Shown: piece after piece, positions 1 to 5,353 of the stretch | How the letters are laid out: the number at the start of each line of letters is the position of its first letter | Position numbering within the stretch: the first letter of the stretch is position 1 | Origin: an uncultured Caryophanales bacterium | GTDB lineage: Bacteria; Bacillota_I; Bacilli_A; RF39; UBA660 | Reading direction: 5' to 3' | DNA: 5,358 nucleotides | Assembly: GCA_946535455.1 (NCBI GenBank) | Contig: CAMNDO010000055.1 | Location: forward strand, 1-5,358 | Made by a program: the position numbers and the translations under genes | The notes under the pieces: model-generated | Databases searched by the model: none | What the model saw: only the letters and a program-made list of their open reading frames with translations | Told to the model about the DNA's origin: nothing

Positions 1-387
1 TTCAAAAGATTTTCCTTTCGATGTATCATAAATATAAGGAATATTATGAATATTTCTTTCGACAAAATAATGAATGGCATAGTCTTCATTCTTTTCTTTT
101 TCTTTTTTGTATGCTGGATTTAATCGAAGAGCATTGATTTCTGCAGAAATTAGTTTCACATCTTCTCCCATACGAAGGAATGCTTCTGAAAGTAATAGCG
201 CTCTTTCATAACAGTGCCCATTAGAACAGCGATTCGATAACAAAAGAATGGATCCTGGTATCCCCATATCATCGATTTCTCGCAATTGTTGTATCAATTC
301 TTCCTCATATAGTGTTCCTTTTTCTTGTAGCTGATATGCACAATGACGATAAAAGTTCCAAATAAAATACTCTAGTCTCTTTTTCAT
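1..387 (-). CDS. Hypothetical protein, 3' end cut by window edge; possible transglutaminase-like fold
   Basis: The frame is open from an ATG at 387-385 to the left edge with no stop, giving the first 129 residues. The start follows an AGGGGG Shine-Dalgarno (about 393-398) and a strong promoter. I do not recognise the family. The visible part begins MKKRLEYFIWNFYRHC, has no signal peptide or clear membrane segment, and looks soluble and cytoplasmic. The notable pattern is NGHCYERALLLSEAF (C59), then HYFVER (H106), then YIYDTSKGKS (D121). A cysteine at the start of a helix, a histidine about 47 residues later and an aspartate 15 residues after that is the order and approximate spacing of transglutaminase-like or papain-like cysteine enzymes. 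This is inference from spacing only. Residues 93-102 are a charged lysine/glutamate-rich stretch, probably a loop. The gene lies 62 bases downstream of truA on the same strand, where rplM would commonly follow in Firmicutes. Confidence 0.75.
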   Translation of the reverse strand, partial: MKKRLEYFIWNFYRHCAYQLQEKGTLYEEELIQQLREIDDMGIPGSILLLSNRCSNGHCYERALLLSEAFLRMGEDVKLISAEINALRLNPAYKKEKEKNEDYAIHYFVERNIHNIPYIYDTSKGKSFE

Positions 388-411
388 AGTTTCCCCCTAA
401 AAAGTCTCTAT

Positions 412-440
412 ATTATAACAAAAAAGAAGAAAAAAATCAA
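412..440 (-). promoter_or_regulatory. Sigma-A-type promoter of the left-edge gene
   Basis: On the minus strand a -35 TTGATT (440-435) is separated by exactly 17 bases from a perfect -10 TATAAT (417-412). The -10 is preceded by TGT, which makes it an extended -10 (TGnTATAAT). The spacer is almost entirely pyrimidine. Predicted transcription starts near 405, leaving a leader of under 20 bases before the ATG at 387. No hairpin terminator is visible between truA and this promoter, so the gene may also receive read-through from truA. Confidence 0.8.
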
Positions 441-449
441 TTTCTCCTC

Positions 450-1181
450 CTAATAGGTTACTTTTACAAGAGTTAATCCACAAGCAGGAGCCGTTTTTCC
501 TGACTTCGTACGATCTTTACTTTCTAGAATGCTTTTTACTTCTTCTGCTTTTATTTTATTTTCTCCTACTTTAATCAAAAGTCCTACCATATTGCGTACT
601 TGATAGCGCAAAAAACCAGTTCCTTCAAAAGTAAAGATTAATTTTTCTCCTTTTTCCTTTATTTGTGCTTTGGTAATTTCTCGCACACAGTTTTCTTTTT
701 CTTTATTATCCGTTGCGAAAGCTCTAAAATCATGTTCACCTAGAAAATAGAAAATCGCTTTTTTCATTTCTTCTACATTTAAGGAATAGTTATATTGAAA
801 TACATAATTCTTTTCTAATGGATTGTATTCTCCCCTATTTAACACATATTGATACTCTTTCTTTTTCACATAATATCTCGCATGAAAATCCTTTTCGACT
901 TCTTTTGTCTCCATCACATGGATATCATCTGGAAGATGACTATTCAATGCTCTTTTTAGTTTCTTTTCCGTAATTTTTACGGATAAATCTGCATGTCCAT
1001 ATTGGGATAAAGCATGAACTCCCTTATCGGTTCTTCCCGTCGCTACAATAGGAGTTTTTTGATGATTATTTACTATTTTTAATGCTTCTTCCATTCTTTC
1101 TTGTATCGTATCTTTTCCTTTTTGTCTTTGAAACCCTGCATAATGTGTTCCATCATACGAGAATTTGATTAAAAATCTCAT
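450..1181 (-). CDS. truA: tRNA pseudouridine(38-40) synthase TruA
   Basis: TruA isomerises uridines 38, 39 and 40 in the anticodon arm of many tRNAs to pseudouridine, in the cytoplasm. The 243-residue product has the usual family length. Visible hallmarks are the N-terminal FSYDGTHYAGFQRQ (residues 7-20), the catalytic loop GRTDKGVHA with the nucleophile D52, the GEHDFRAFAT block near 148-157, the core GFLRYQVRNMVG motif near 190-201, and the C-terminal RTKSGKTAPACGL. The last carries a cysteine where proline/glutamine residues are more usual. The ATG at 1181-1179 is chosen because an AGGAGGT Shine-Dalgarno lies just upstream. That site overlaps the stop codon of the preceding EcfA2-like gene, so the two are probably translationally coupled. 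In Firmicutes truA normally follows ecfT; here it follows the EcfA2-like gene directly. Confidence 0.97.
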   Translation of the reverse strand: MRFLIKFSYDGTHYAGFQRQKGKDTIQERMEEALKIVNNHQKTPIVATGRTDKGVHALSQYGHADLSVKITEKKLKRALNSHLPDDIHVMETKEVEKDFHARYYVKKKEYQYVLNRGEYNPLEKNYVFQYNYSLNVEEMKKAIFYFLGEHDFRAFATDNKEKENCVREITKAQIKEKGEKLIFTFEGTGFLRYQVRNMVGLLIKVGENKIKAEEVKSILESKDRTKSGKTAPACGLTLVKVTY

Positions 1182-1184
1182 AAT

Positions 1185-1192
1185 ACCTCCTA
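1185..1192 (-). promoter_or_regulatory. truA ribosome binding site containing the upstream stop codon
   Basis: The minus strand reads TAGGAGGT followed by ATT and the truA ATG. The TAG stop of the EcfA2-like gene (1192-1190) forms the first bases of the Shine-Dalgarno. A ribosome terminating on the upstream gene is therefore positioned to start truA. This supports one transcript and translational coupling. Confidence 0.75.
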
Positions 1193-1900
1193 TACGTGTT
1201 TATATATGTCTTTCATAATATCTCTGACATCTTTATGGTAATCTATTTTGACTTTTTTCTTTGTCTTGACTAAGTTTGTGAATTGGACAATCTCAGGAGA
1301 AGGATAATCTTCTTTTTCTAAAAATTCTATATCTTCTAATATTTCTTTTGTACTACCTTGTCTAATGACTTTTTGATTATGAAATAGAAGAATATTTTTT
1401 GTACTTTGATATAGTATATTGGGATCTTTGCTAATCAAAATAATTGTTTTATCATACTCTTCCTGCATCTTTTGAAATAAAAGCAATAATCTTCTTTCAT
1501 TCTTTTTGTCTAGATTACGAAATGGTTCTTCTATCATTAAAATAGAAGGATTGGATAATAAGGCTAGACTAAGAGATAGTTTTTTTCTTTCGGAAGAGGA
1601 TAATTGTAGATAACTTCTATCAATAATATCTGGACTTAAATCTACGATTTTGAAAGAATCTAACATCCTTTTCTTTGGATTTTTTAATTCTAAATCTTTT
1701 CTTCTAATTTCTTGATATACTCTTTCATAGACGGTATTTTGATGAAATTCTTCCAATTCTTTTACGACTTCTAATCCTTGCATTGGTACAGAGGGAAGTA
1801 CATTTTTAAAGTCTTGTTCTTTTAAAATGAAAATTCCATGAATTCCTTCTTCTTTCCATATAATCTTTTGATTGGTTTTTGTTTTCCAGGTTATTTCCAT
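1190..1900 (-). CDS. EcfA2-like degenerate ABC ATPase lacking Walker A
   Basis: Position after an EcfA1-like gene and before truA, plus residual motifs, identify this as the counterpart of EcfA2, one of the two ATPases of energy-coupling-factor vitamin/metal transporters. At 236 residues it is clearly shorter than the usual roughly 280. The N-terminal third has no GxxGxGKS/T: residues 19-35 read GIHGIFILKEQDFKNVL where the P-loop should lie. The rest aligns better: NTVYERVYQEI (55-65) resembles the ETVYEDI block, LSSSE (100-104) replaces LSGGQ, and ILMIEEP (120-126) is a Walker B with Asp changed to Glu124 but catalytic Glu125 kept. D131 keeps the D-loop, and ISKD (156-159) has Lys158 in place of the switch histidine. 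The C-terminus SPEIVQFTNLV resembles EcfA2 tails. The start is an ATG overlapping the upstream gene by 10 bases. ATP binding in its own site is unlikely. I assign family with fair confidence and leave function open, without a symbol. Confidence 0.85.
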   Translation of the reverse strand: MEITWKTKTNQKIIWKEEGIHGIFILKEQDFKNVLPSVPMQGLEVVKELEEFHQNTVYERVYQEIRRKDLELKNPKKRMLDSFKIVDLSPDIIDRSYLQLSSSERKKLSLSLALLSNPSILMIEEPFRNLDKKNERRLLLLFQKMQEEYDKTIILISKDPNILYQSTKNILLFHNQKVIRQGSTKEILEDIEFLEKEDYPSPEIVQFTNLVKTKKKVKIDYHKDVRDIMKDIYKHV

Positions 1901-2652
1901 AAAACATCCACCAACCTTTCAGGATCTGTTTCAATTCTCTCAATTAAATCATAATCCTTTAATTTTACGGATAAATCGATCATAAATGGTACTTTTAATC
2001 CTATTTTATGAATCAAATTATCTTGTTGTAAAACATCCATAGGGTTTCCTTCTAAAACAACCGTTCCATCAGATAAAATATAGAGATAATCAGAAGATAA
2101 ACTATCTTCTAAGTCTAATGTTGTATAAAGAATGGTTATTTTATGGTTTTTTTGATATTTCTTTAAAAATAATAATACTTTATATTTATAATCTCCTAAA
2201 TAAGGACCAATGTTATCTAACAATAAGATTTTAGGGTTTTTTAGAAGAGCGATTGCCATTTGTAATAAGATCGTTTCTTCTTTGGAAAGAGAAGTGATTT
2301 CTTTTGATAAGAATCTTTTGATATGAAGACCTTTCATAATTTCTTCTTTATGATTTTTAGGAGCATATTCTAATTCTTCTTCTACGGTTTCTCCATTCCA
2401 AATCATTTCCATTGGGAATACTGCTTGGACTAGATTCGTATAATCTGAGATAGAGTATTCTTCGATTCTTTTCTTTTCCACTTCAATAGAATCTGTTACA
2501 ATAATATCTCTATTTAATATTCTCATTAATGTAGTTTTACCACTATTATTAGAACCAGAGATAGTTATAAATTGGTTTTCTTCTATCTCCATAGTAATGT
2601 CTTTTAATACTGGTAATTCTTTTAATCCTGTTATTTGAATAGCTTTTTTCAC
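1891..2652 (-). CDS. ecfA1: EcfA1-like ABC ATPase with degenerate catalytic motifs
   Basis: EcfA1 normally pairs with EcfA2 on the cytoplasmic face of EcfT to power uptake of vitamins or metal ions by S-components. The 253-residue product has a near-intact Walker A, GSNNSGKT (33-40), with one glycine replaced by Asn36. ETVEEELEYAPKN (88-100) is the EcfA/CbiO-type block. The C-terminus IGLKVPFMIDLSVKL (217-231), ending DVLWK, is typical of EcfA1. Catalytic features are altered: LSKEE (122-126) for LSGGQ, LLLDN (143-147) with Asn147 for the catalytic glutamate, Gly153 in the D-loop, and YTTLD (176-180) with Leu179 for the switch histidine. The start is GTG at 2652-2650, supported by a strong GGGGAGGTGAG site at 2666-2656 with 7-base spacing from GGAGG. 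The gene overlaps the next by 10 bases. ATP binding is plausible but normal hydrolysis is not expected. The symbol reflects orthology, not proven activity. Confidence 0.87.
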   Translation of the reverse strand: MKKAIQITGLKELPVLKDITMEIEENQFITISGSNNSGKTTLMRILNRDIIVTDSIEVEKKRIEEYSISDYTNLVQAVFPMEMIWNGETVEEELEYAPKNHKEEIMKGLHIKRFLSKEITSLSKEETILLQMAIALLKNPKILLLDNIGPYLGDYKYKVLLFLKKYQKNHKITILYTTLDLEDSLSSDYLYILSDGTVVLEGNPMDVLQQDNLIHKIGLKVPFMIDLSVKLKDYDLIERIETDPERLVDVLWK

Positions 2653-2676
2653 TCTCTCACCTCCCCTGAAATGGTG

Positions 2677-2682
2677 ATTATA
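2677..2682 (-). promoter_or_regulatory. Possible -10 element for the ecfA-like/truA unit
   Basis: A perfect TATAAT on the minus strand overlaps the last T of the SDR terminator U-tract by one base, about 24 bases before the GTG start of the EcfA1-like gene. No convincing -35 hexamer or TGn extension precedes it, since that space is filled by the terminator hairpin. It is weak evidence for a promoter, but some promoter is needed if the terminator is efficient. Confidence 0.35.
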
Positions 2683-2709
2683 AAAAGCCAGGCTATTTGC
2701 TGGCTTTTT
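2682..2709 (-). terminator. Intrinsic terminator of the SDR gene, possibly bidirectional
   Basis: A perfect 10-base-pair inverted repeat, AAAAAGCCAG (2682-2691) and CTGGCTTTTT (2700-2709), encloses an 8-base loop. On the minus strand the GC part of the stem is followed by five T residues; on the plus strand by TTTTTTC. The SDR stop codon TAG (2695-2693) lies inside the loop. The structure could act in either direction, but only minus-strand genes are present. Confidence 0.8.
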
Positions 2710-3451
2710 TCTTTTGAATTTTATATGTCGTTTTCAATAAAAACTCATCCGATACAAATCTTCCAAAGAATTTTGCCATCCTAATTTTGAGTCCTGGTAT
2801 AATTAACATCTTTCCTTGGAACATCTTATCAATGGCATATTTTGCAACATAAGAACTTGATAATGGTTTTATCGAAAACTGAACCCCAGCTACATTATTA
2901 AAATTGGTTTCTACAGGTCCCGGGCATAATACCGAAACATGTACTTTTGTATTTTTTACTTTTTCTTCATAATAAAGTGCTTCTGTTAAGTGGTATACAT
3001 ATGATTTGGTGGCATAATAAGTACTCATCAATGGTCCTGGTTGGAAAGCAGCAGAACTTGCGACATTTAAAATATAAGTATCGGTATCTCTTGCTTCCAT
3101 GTCTTTCGCAATTTGTTTGGTTAAGATATGAACGGCTTTGATATTGGTATTGATTAACTCCAAATCTTTATTGAGATCCGTATCGGTTAAATAGCCAAAA
3201 TTTCCTAACCCTGCATTATTGATTAAAATATCAATATTTTCTTTTTTTGCTAAGACATACAATTCTTTTACTTTTTGTTCTTCTGATAAATCCGCTACGA
3301 TAATGGTTACTTTTGTTGGTAATTCTTCTTGTAATTCTTCCAACTTTTCTTTGTTTCTAGCTACTAAAATCAATTCATAATTTTTTGTTGCTAGATACTT
3401 TGCCATATCTAGTCCGATTCCAGAAGAGGCTCCTGTAATTAGCGCTTTCAT
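2693..3451 (-). CDS. Classical short-chain dehydrogenase/reductase (SDR), substrate unknown
   Basis: This is an NAD(P)-dependent oxidoreductase of the classical SDR family, 252 residues from the chosen start. Visible motifs are the cofactor-binding TGASSGIG (6-13), ADL (53-55), NNAG (78-81), a catalytic Asn near 103 (NTN), Ser132 in VASSAAF, the YxxxK pair Tyr145/Lys149 in STYYATKS, and CPGPVET (176-182). An Arg after the second beta-strand (VARN, R32) suggests NADPH preference, as known for the family. The full catalytic tetrad is present, so it should be active. The tail is basic and lysine-rich. I choose the ATG at 3451 over a GTG at 3463 because the sequence between them holds the Shine-Dalgarno and the GTG is almost at the predicted transcription start. 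The gene has its own promoter and terminator and interrupts the usual rplQ-ecfA1 order. It resembles general DltE/YqjQ-type SDRs, but the substrate cannot be read from sequence. Confidence 0.93.
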   Translation of the reverse strand: MKALITGASSGIGLDMAKYLATKNYELILVARNKEKLEELQEELPTKVTIIVADLSEEQKVKELYVLAKKENIDILINNAGLGNFGYLTDTDLNKDLELINTNIKAVHILTKQIAKDMEARDTDTYILNVASSAAFQPGPLMSTYYATKSYVYHLTEALYYEEKVKNTKVHVSVLCPGPVETNFNNVAGVQFSIKPLSSSYVAKYAIDKMFQGKMLIIPGLKIRMAKFFGRFVSDEFLLKTTYKIQKKKASK

Positions 3452-3454
3452 GCC

Positions 3455-3465
3455 ATCACCCACTT
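3455..3465 (-). promoter_or_regulatory. Ribosome binding site deciding the SDR start
   Basis: The minus strand reads AAGTGGGTGAT, matching the extended anti-Shine-Dalgarno complement AAGGAGGTGAT at 9 of 11 positions. It ends three bases before the ATG at 3451. This favours that ATG over the in-frame GTG at 3463, which lies inside the site. Confidence 0.7.
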
Positions 3466-3474
3466 CTTACATGT

Positions 3475-3483
3475 ATTATATCA
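3475..3483 (-). promoter_or_regulatory. Extended -10 promoter of the SDR gene
   Basis: The minus strand reads TGATATAAT, a perfect extended -10 (TGnTATAAT). With a 17-base spacer the -35 would be TGGTAA, a poor match to TTGACA, which an extended -10 can tolerate. Predicted initiation near 3468 leaves a short leader before the ATG at 3451. It lies directly downstream of the rplQ terminator. Confidence 0.7.
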
Positions 3484-3504
3484 AAATAGTTTCCTTTTTA
3501 CCAT

Positions 3505-3531
3505 AAAAAAAGCAAGTATTTCTTACCTGCT
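3505..3531 (-). terminator. Intrinsic terminator of the rpsK-rpoA-rplQ operon
   Basis: On the minus strand AGCAGGTA (3531-3524) pairs with TACTTGCT (3518-3511), including one G-U pair, around the loop AGAAA. The stem runs straight into a T-tract (seven T counting the last stem base). The 5' arm contains the end of the rplQ stop codon (TAG, 3532-3530). This marks the end of the ribosomal protein operon. Confidence 0.8.
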
Positions 3532-3955
3532 ATTTTTCTTCTTTGGATTTCTTTGTTGTTTTCTTTGTTTCTTTCTTTTCTTCCTTTTTTTCTTCTTTCT
3601 TTTCGGTCTTCTCTTCTACAAATCTTAATAGAACCATAAGAGCATTATCTCCTCTTCTTTCTTCTAATTTTAAGATTTGAGTATATCCACCATTTCTCTT
3701 TTCATAACGTTTTGCTAGATCATGGAAGATTTTATCAACAGTTTTCGTATCGTTATGTAAAAATGCTAAGGCTTTACGACGAGAAGTTAAATCACCTTTT
3801 TTACCATAAGTAATCATCTTTTCAACAAACTTACGAACTTCTTTTGCTCTTGTATCTGTTGTTTGAATACTTTCGTTATTGACTAGTTGCTTGGTTAAAG
3901 TTGCTAACATACTTCTTCTATGCTTGTTATCTCTACCTAATTTTCTATATGCCAT
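3530..3955 (-). CDS. rplQ: 50S ribosomal protein bL17 with charged C-terminal tail
   Basis: bL17 is a structural protein of the large ribosomal subunit near the exit-tunnel region. The conserved core spans residues 1-114: [19 protein letters not shown] (3-21), the [15 protein letters not shown] helix (35-49) and the [17 protein letters not shown] block (89-105). The usual bacterial length is about 115-130; this protein has 141 residues because of a tail (about 115-141) made almost only of Lys, Glu and Thr in KKEE-type repeats. The tail is probably disordered or helical on the ribosome surface. The ATG at 3955-3953 follows an AGAGGAGG site and lies 14 bases after the rpoA stop, as in the standard alpha operon. 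An intrinsic terminator starts at its stop codon. Confidence 0.97.
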   Translation of the reverse strand: MAYRKLGRDNKHRRSMLATLTKQLVNNESIQTTDTRAKEVRKFVEKMITYGKKGDLTSRRKALAFLHNDTKTVDKIFHDLAKRYEKRNGGYTQILKLEERRGDNALMVLLRFVEEKTEKKEEKKEEKKETKKTTKKSKEEK

Positions 3956-3969
3956 CTTTCTTCCTCCTC

Positions 3970-4920
3970 TTAATCATCATCACGTAATACTAAGCCCATA
4001 TCTCTAATTTTATCTAATACTTCTTTTAGAGATTTTTTACCTAAATTACGAATTTTCATCATATCAGATTCGCTCTTATTGACAAGATCTTGTAAGGTAT
4101 GAATTCCCACTCTCTTTAAGCAGTTATACGCTCTTACAGAGAAATCTAAATCTTCGATTGATGTTTCTAATGCTTTTACTTTTGGATCTTCTGTTTTTTC
4201 AATCATCATTCCACTAACATCTGCAATAGCAGATAAATCTGTTAAGATTTCTAAATGTTCGATTAAAATACGAGATGCTAAAGCAATTGCTTCTTCTGGT
4301 TTAATAGAACCATTTGTCCAAACATCTAAGATTAATTTATCATAACTTTCATCTTGCCCTACACGAGCACTTCCTACTTCATAAGATACTCTTTCAATAG
4401 GAGAATATAATGAATCAATTGCGATTTCTCCTACTTTCTTAATATCATGAATTTTCTTATTATCTTCACTTCTTACATATCCACGACCATTGCTAACAGT
4501 CATTTCCATGTTTAAAGTAGCTCCCTTTGATAAAGTACAAATGACTTTATCGGTATTAATGATTTCAATATCAGAATCATGTTCAATATCAGCAGCTGTT
4601 ACTTCACCTTCTTTAGAAGTGTGAATGCTGATTACTTTTTCCTCATTGGAATGATTCTTAATAACGATTCCTTTTAAATTTAAGATAATCGTTGTAACGT
4701 CTTCATAAACTCCATCAATTGTTTGGAATTCATGTAGAACGCCATCGATTTTAATACTACTAATTGCACTTCCAGGTAATGATGATAACATTACTCTTCT
4801 TAATGCATTCCCAATTGTAGTACCAAATCCTCTTTCTAATGGTTCTAATTCAAATCTACCATAGAAATTATTTTCAATGGTATCTGTTATTTTGTAAATT
4901 GGTTTTTCAAATTGTAACAT
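3970..4920 (-). CDS. rpoA: DNA-directed RNA polymerase subunit alpha
   Basis: The alpha subunit dimerises to nucleate RNA polymerase assembly and contacts UP elements and activators. The 316-residue product matches the usual Firmicutes length. The N-terminal domain (about 1-230) carries [20 protein letters not shown] (28-47), the dimerisation/assembly helix, and the beta-contact region GRGYV (145-149). After a linker, the C-terminal domain (about 250-316) has [10 protein letters not shown] with Arg263, equivalent to E. coli Arg265, and RNLGKKSL with Gly294/Lys296/Ser297, the DNA-binding helix-hairpin-helix. The C-terminal end is acidic (DDD). The ATG at 4920-4918 is preceded by an AGGGAGG site at about 4929-4935. 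It sits between rpsK and rplQ, the standard bacterial order. All key DNA-contact residues look intact. Confidence 0.99.
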   Translation of the reverse strand: MLQFEKPIYKITDTIENNFYGRFELEPLERGFGTTIGNALRRVMLSSLPGSAISSIKIDGVLHEFQTIDGVYEDVTTIILNLKGIVIKNHSNEEKVISIHTSKEGEVTAADIEHDSDIEIINTDKVICTLSKGATLNMEMTVSNGRGYVRSEDNKKIHDIKKVGEIAIDSLYSPIERVSYEVGSARVGQDESYDKLILDVWTNGSIKPEEAIALASRILIEHLEILTDLSAIADVSGMMIEKTEDPKVKALETSIEDLDFSVRAYNCLKRVGIHTLQDLVNKSESDMMKIRNLGKKSLKEVLDKIRDMGLVLRDDD

Positions 4921-4969
4921 GAAACTAACCTCCCTTTATTTATTTCACAAACCTTATTCAAAATCCAAA

Positions 4970-5353
4970 TTATCCTCTAGGACGTTTTGGTGGACGACAT
5001 CCATTATGTGGAATTGGTGTAACATCTAAAATAGAAGTTACCTCTAATCCTGCAGTTTGTAATGAACGGATTGCCGTTTCACGACCTGGACCTAACCCTT
5101 TTACATGTACTTCCACTTTTCTCATTCCCATATCATATGCTGCTTTTCCAGCTGCCTCTGCAGCCATTCCTGCAGCGAATGGAGTGGATTTTTTACTTCC
5201 TTTAAAACCAATCGCACCAGATGATGCCCAACTGATTACATTTCCTTCTTTATCTGTTAATGTTGTGATTGTATTATTAAAAGTAGAATGAATATGAGCC
5301 ATACCTTCTGGTACATTCTTTTTTACTTTTTTCTTTCTTGTTTTATAAGCCAT
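4970..5353 (-). CDS. rpsK: 30S ribosomal protein uS11
   Basis: uS11 is part of the 30S platform and binds 16S rRNA near the mRNA exit/Shine-Dalgarno cleft. The 127-residue product has family length and is complete: [17 protein letters not shown] at the N-terminus, [16 protein letters not shown] (19-34), [19 protein letters not shown] (44-62), [14 protein letters not shown] (85-98), and the C-terminal [12 protein letters not shown]. The last residues are KRPRG where KRRRV is common, a small end variation. The ATG at 5353-5351 is five bases from the right edge, so its ribosome binding site and the expected upstream rpsM lie outside the window. A 49-base spacer with no clear promoter or terminator separates it from rpoA, so they are probably cotranscribed. 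Confidence 0.98.
   Translation of the reverse strand: MAYKTRKKKVKKNVPEGMAHIHSTFNNTITTLTDKEGNVISWASSGAIGFKGSKKSTPFAAGMAAEAAGKAAYDMGMRKVEVHVKGLGPGRETAIRSLQTAGLEVTSILDVTPIPHNGCRPPKRPRG

Noticed and set aside
408..440. Ten-codon TTG-initiated peptide after truA, preceded by GGAGGAG
   Set aside because: The sequence is a poly-pyrimidine tract coinciding exactly with the -35, spacer and -10 of a strong promoter. The phenylalanine-rich peptide is a likely by-product of that tract.
2947..3141. 64-codon open frame on the plus strand
   Set aside because: It lies entirely antisense to the well-supported SDR gene, has no family resemblance, and its composition is what the reverse complement of that gene would give.
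3449..3463. GTG start for the SDR gene, adding four residues
   Set aside because: The GTG lies inside the Shine-Dalgarno of the ATG at 3451 and only about five bases from the predicted transcription start. The SDR family usually begins just before the TGxxxGxG motif, as with MKALITGASSGIG.
4921..4969. Separate promoter or attenuator between rpsK and rpoA
   Set aside because: The 49-base spacer contains only the rpoA Shine-Dalgarno and AT-rich sequence. No TATAAT-like hexamer with suitable -35 or stable hairpin could be found.
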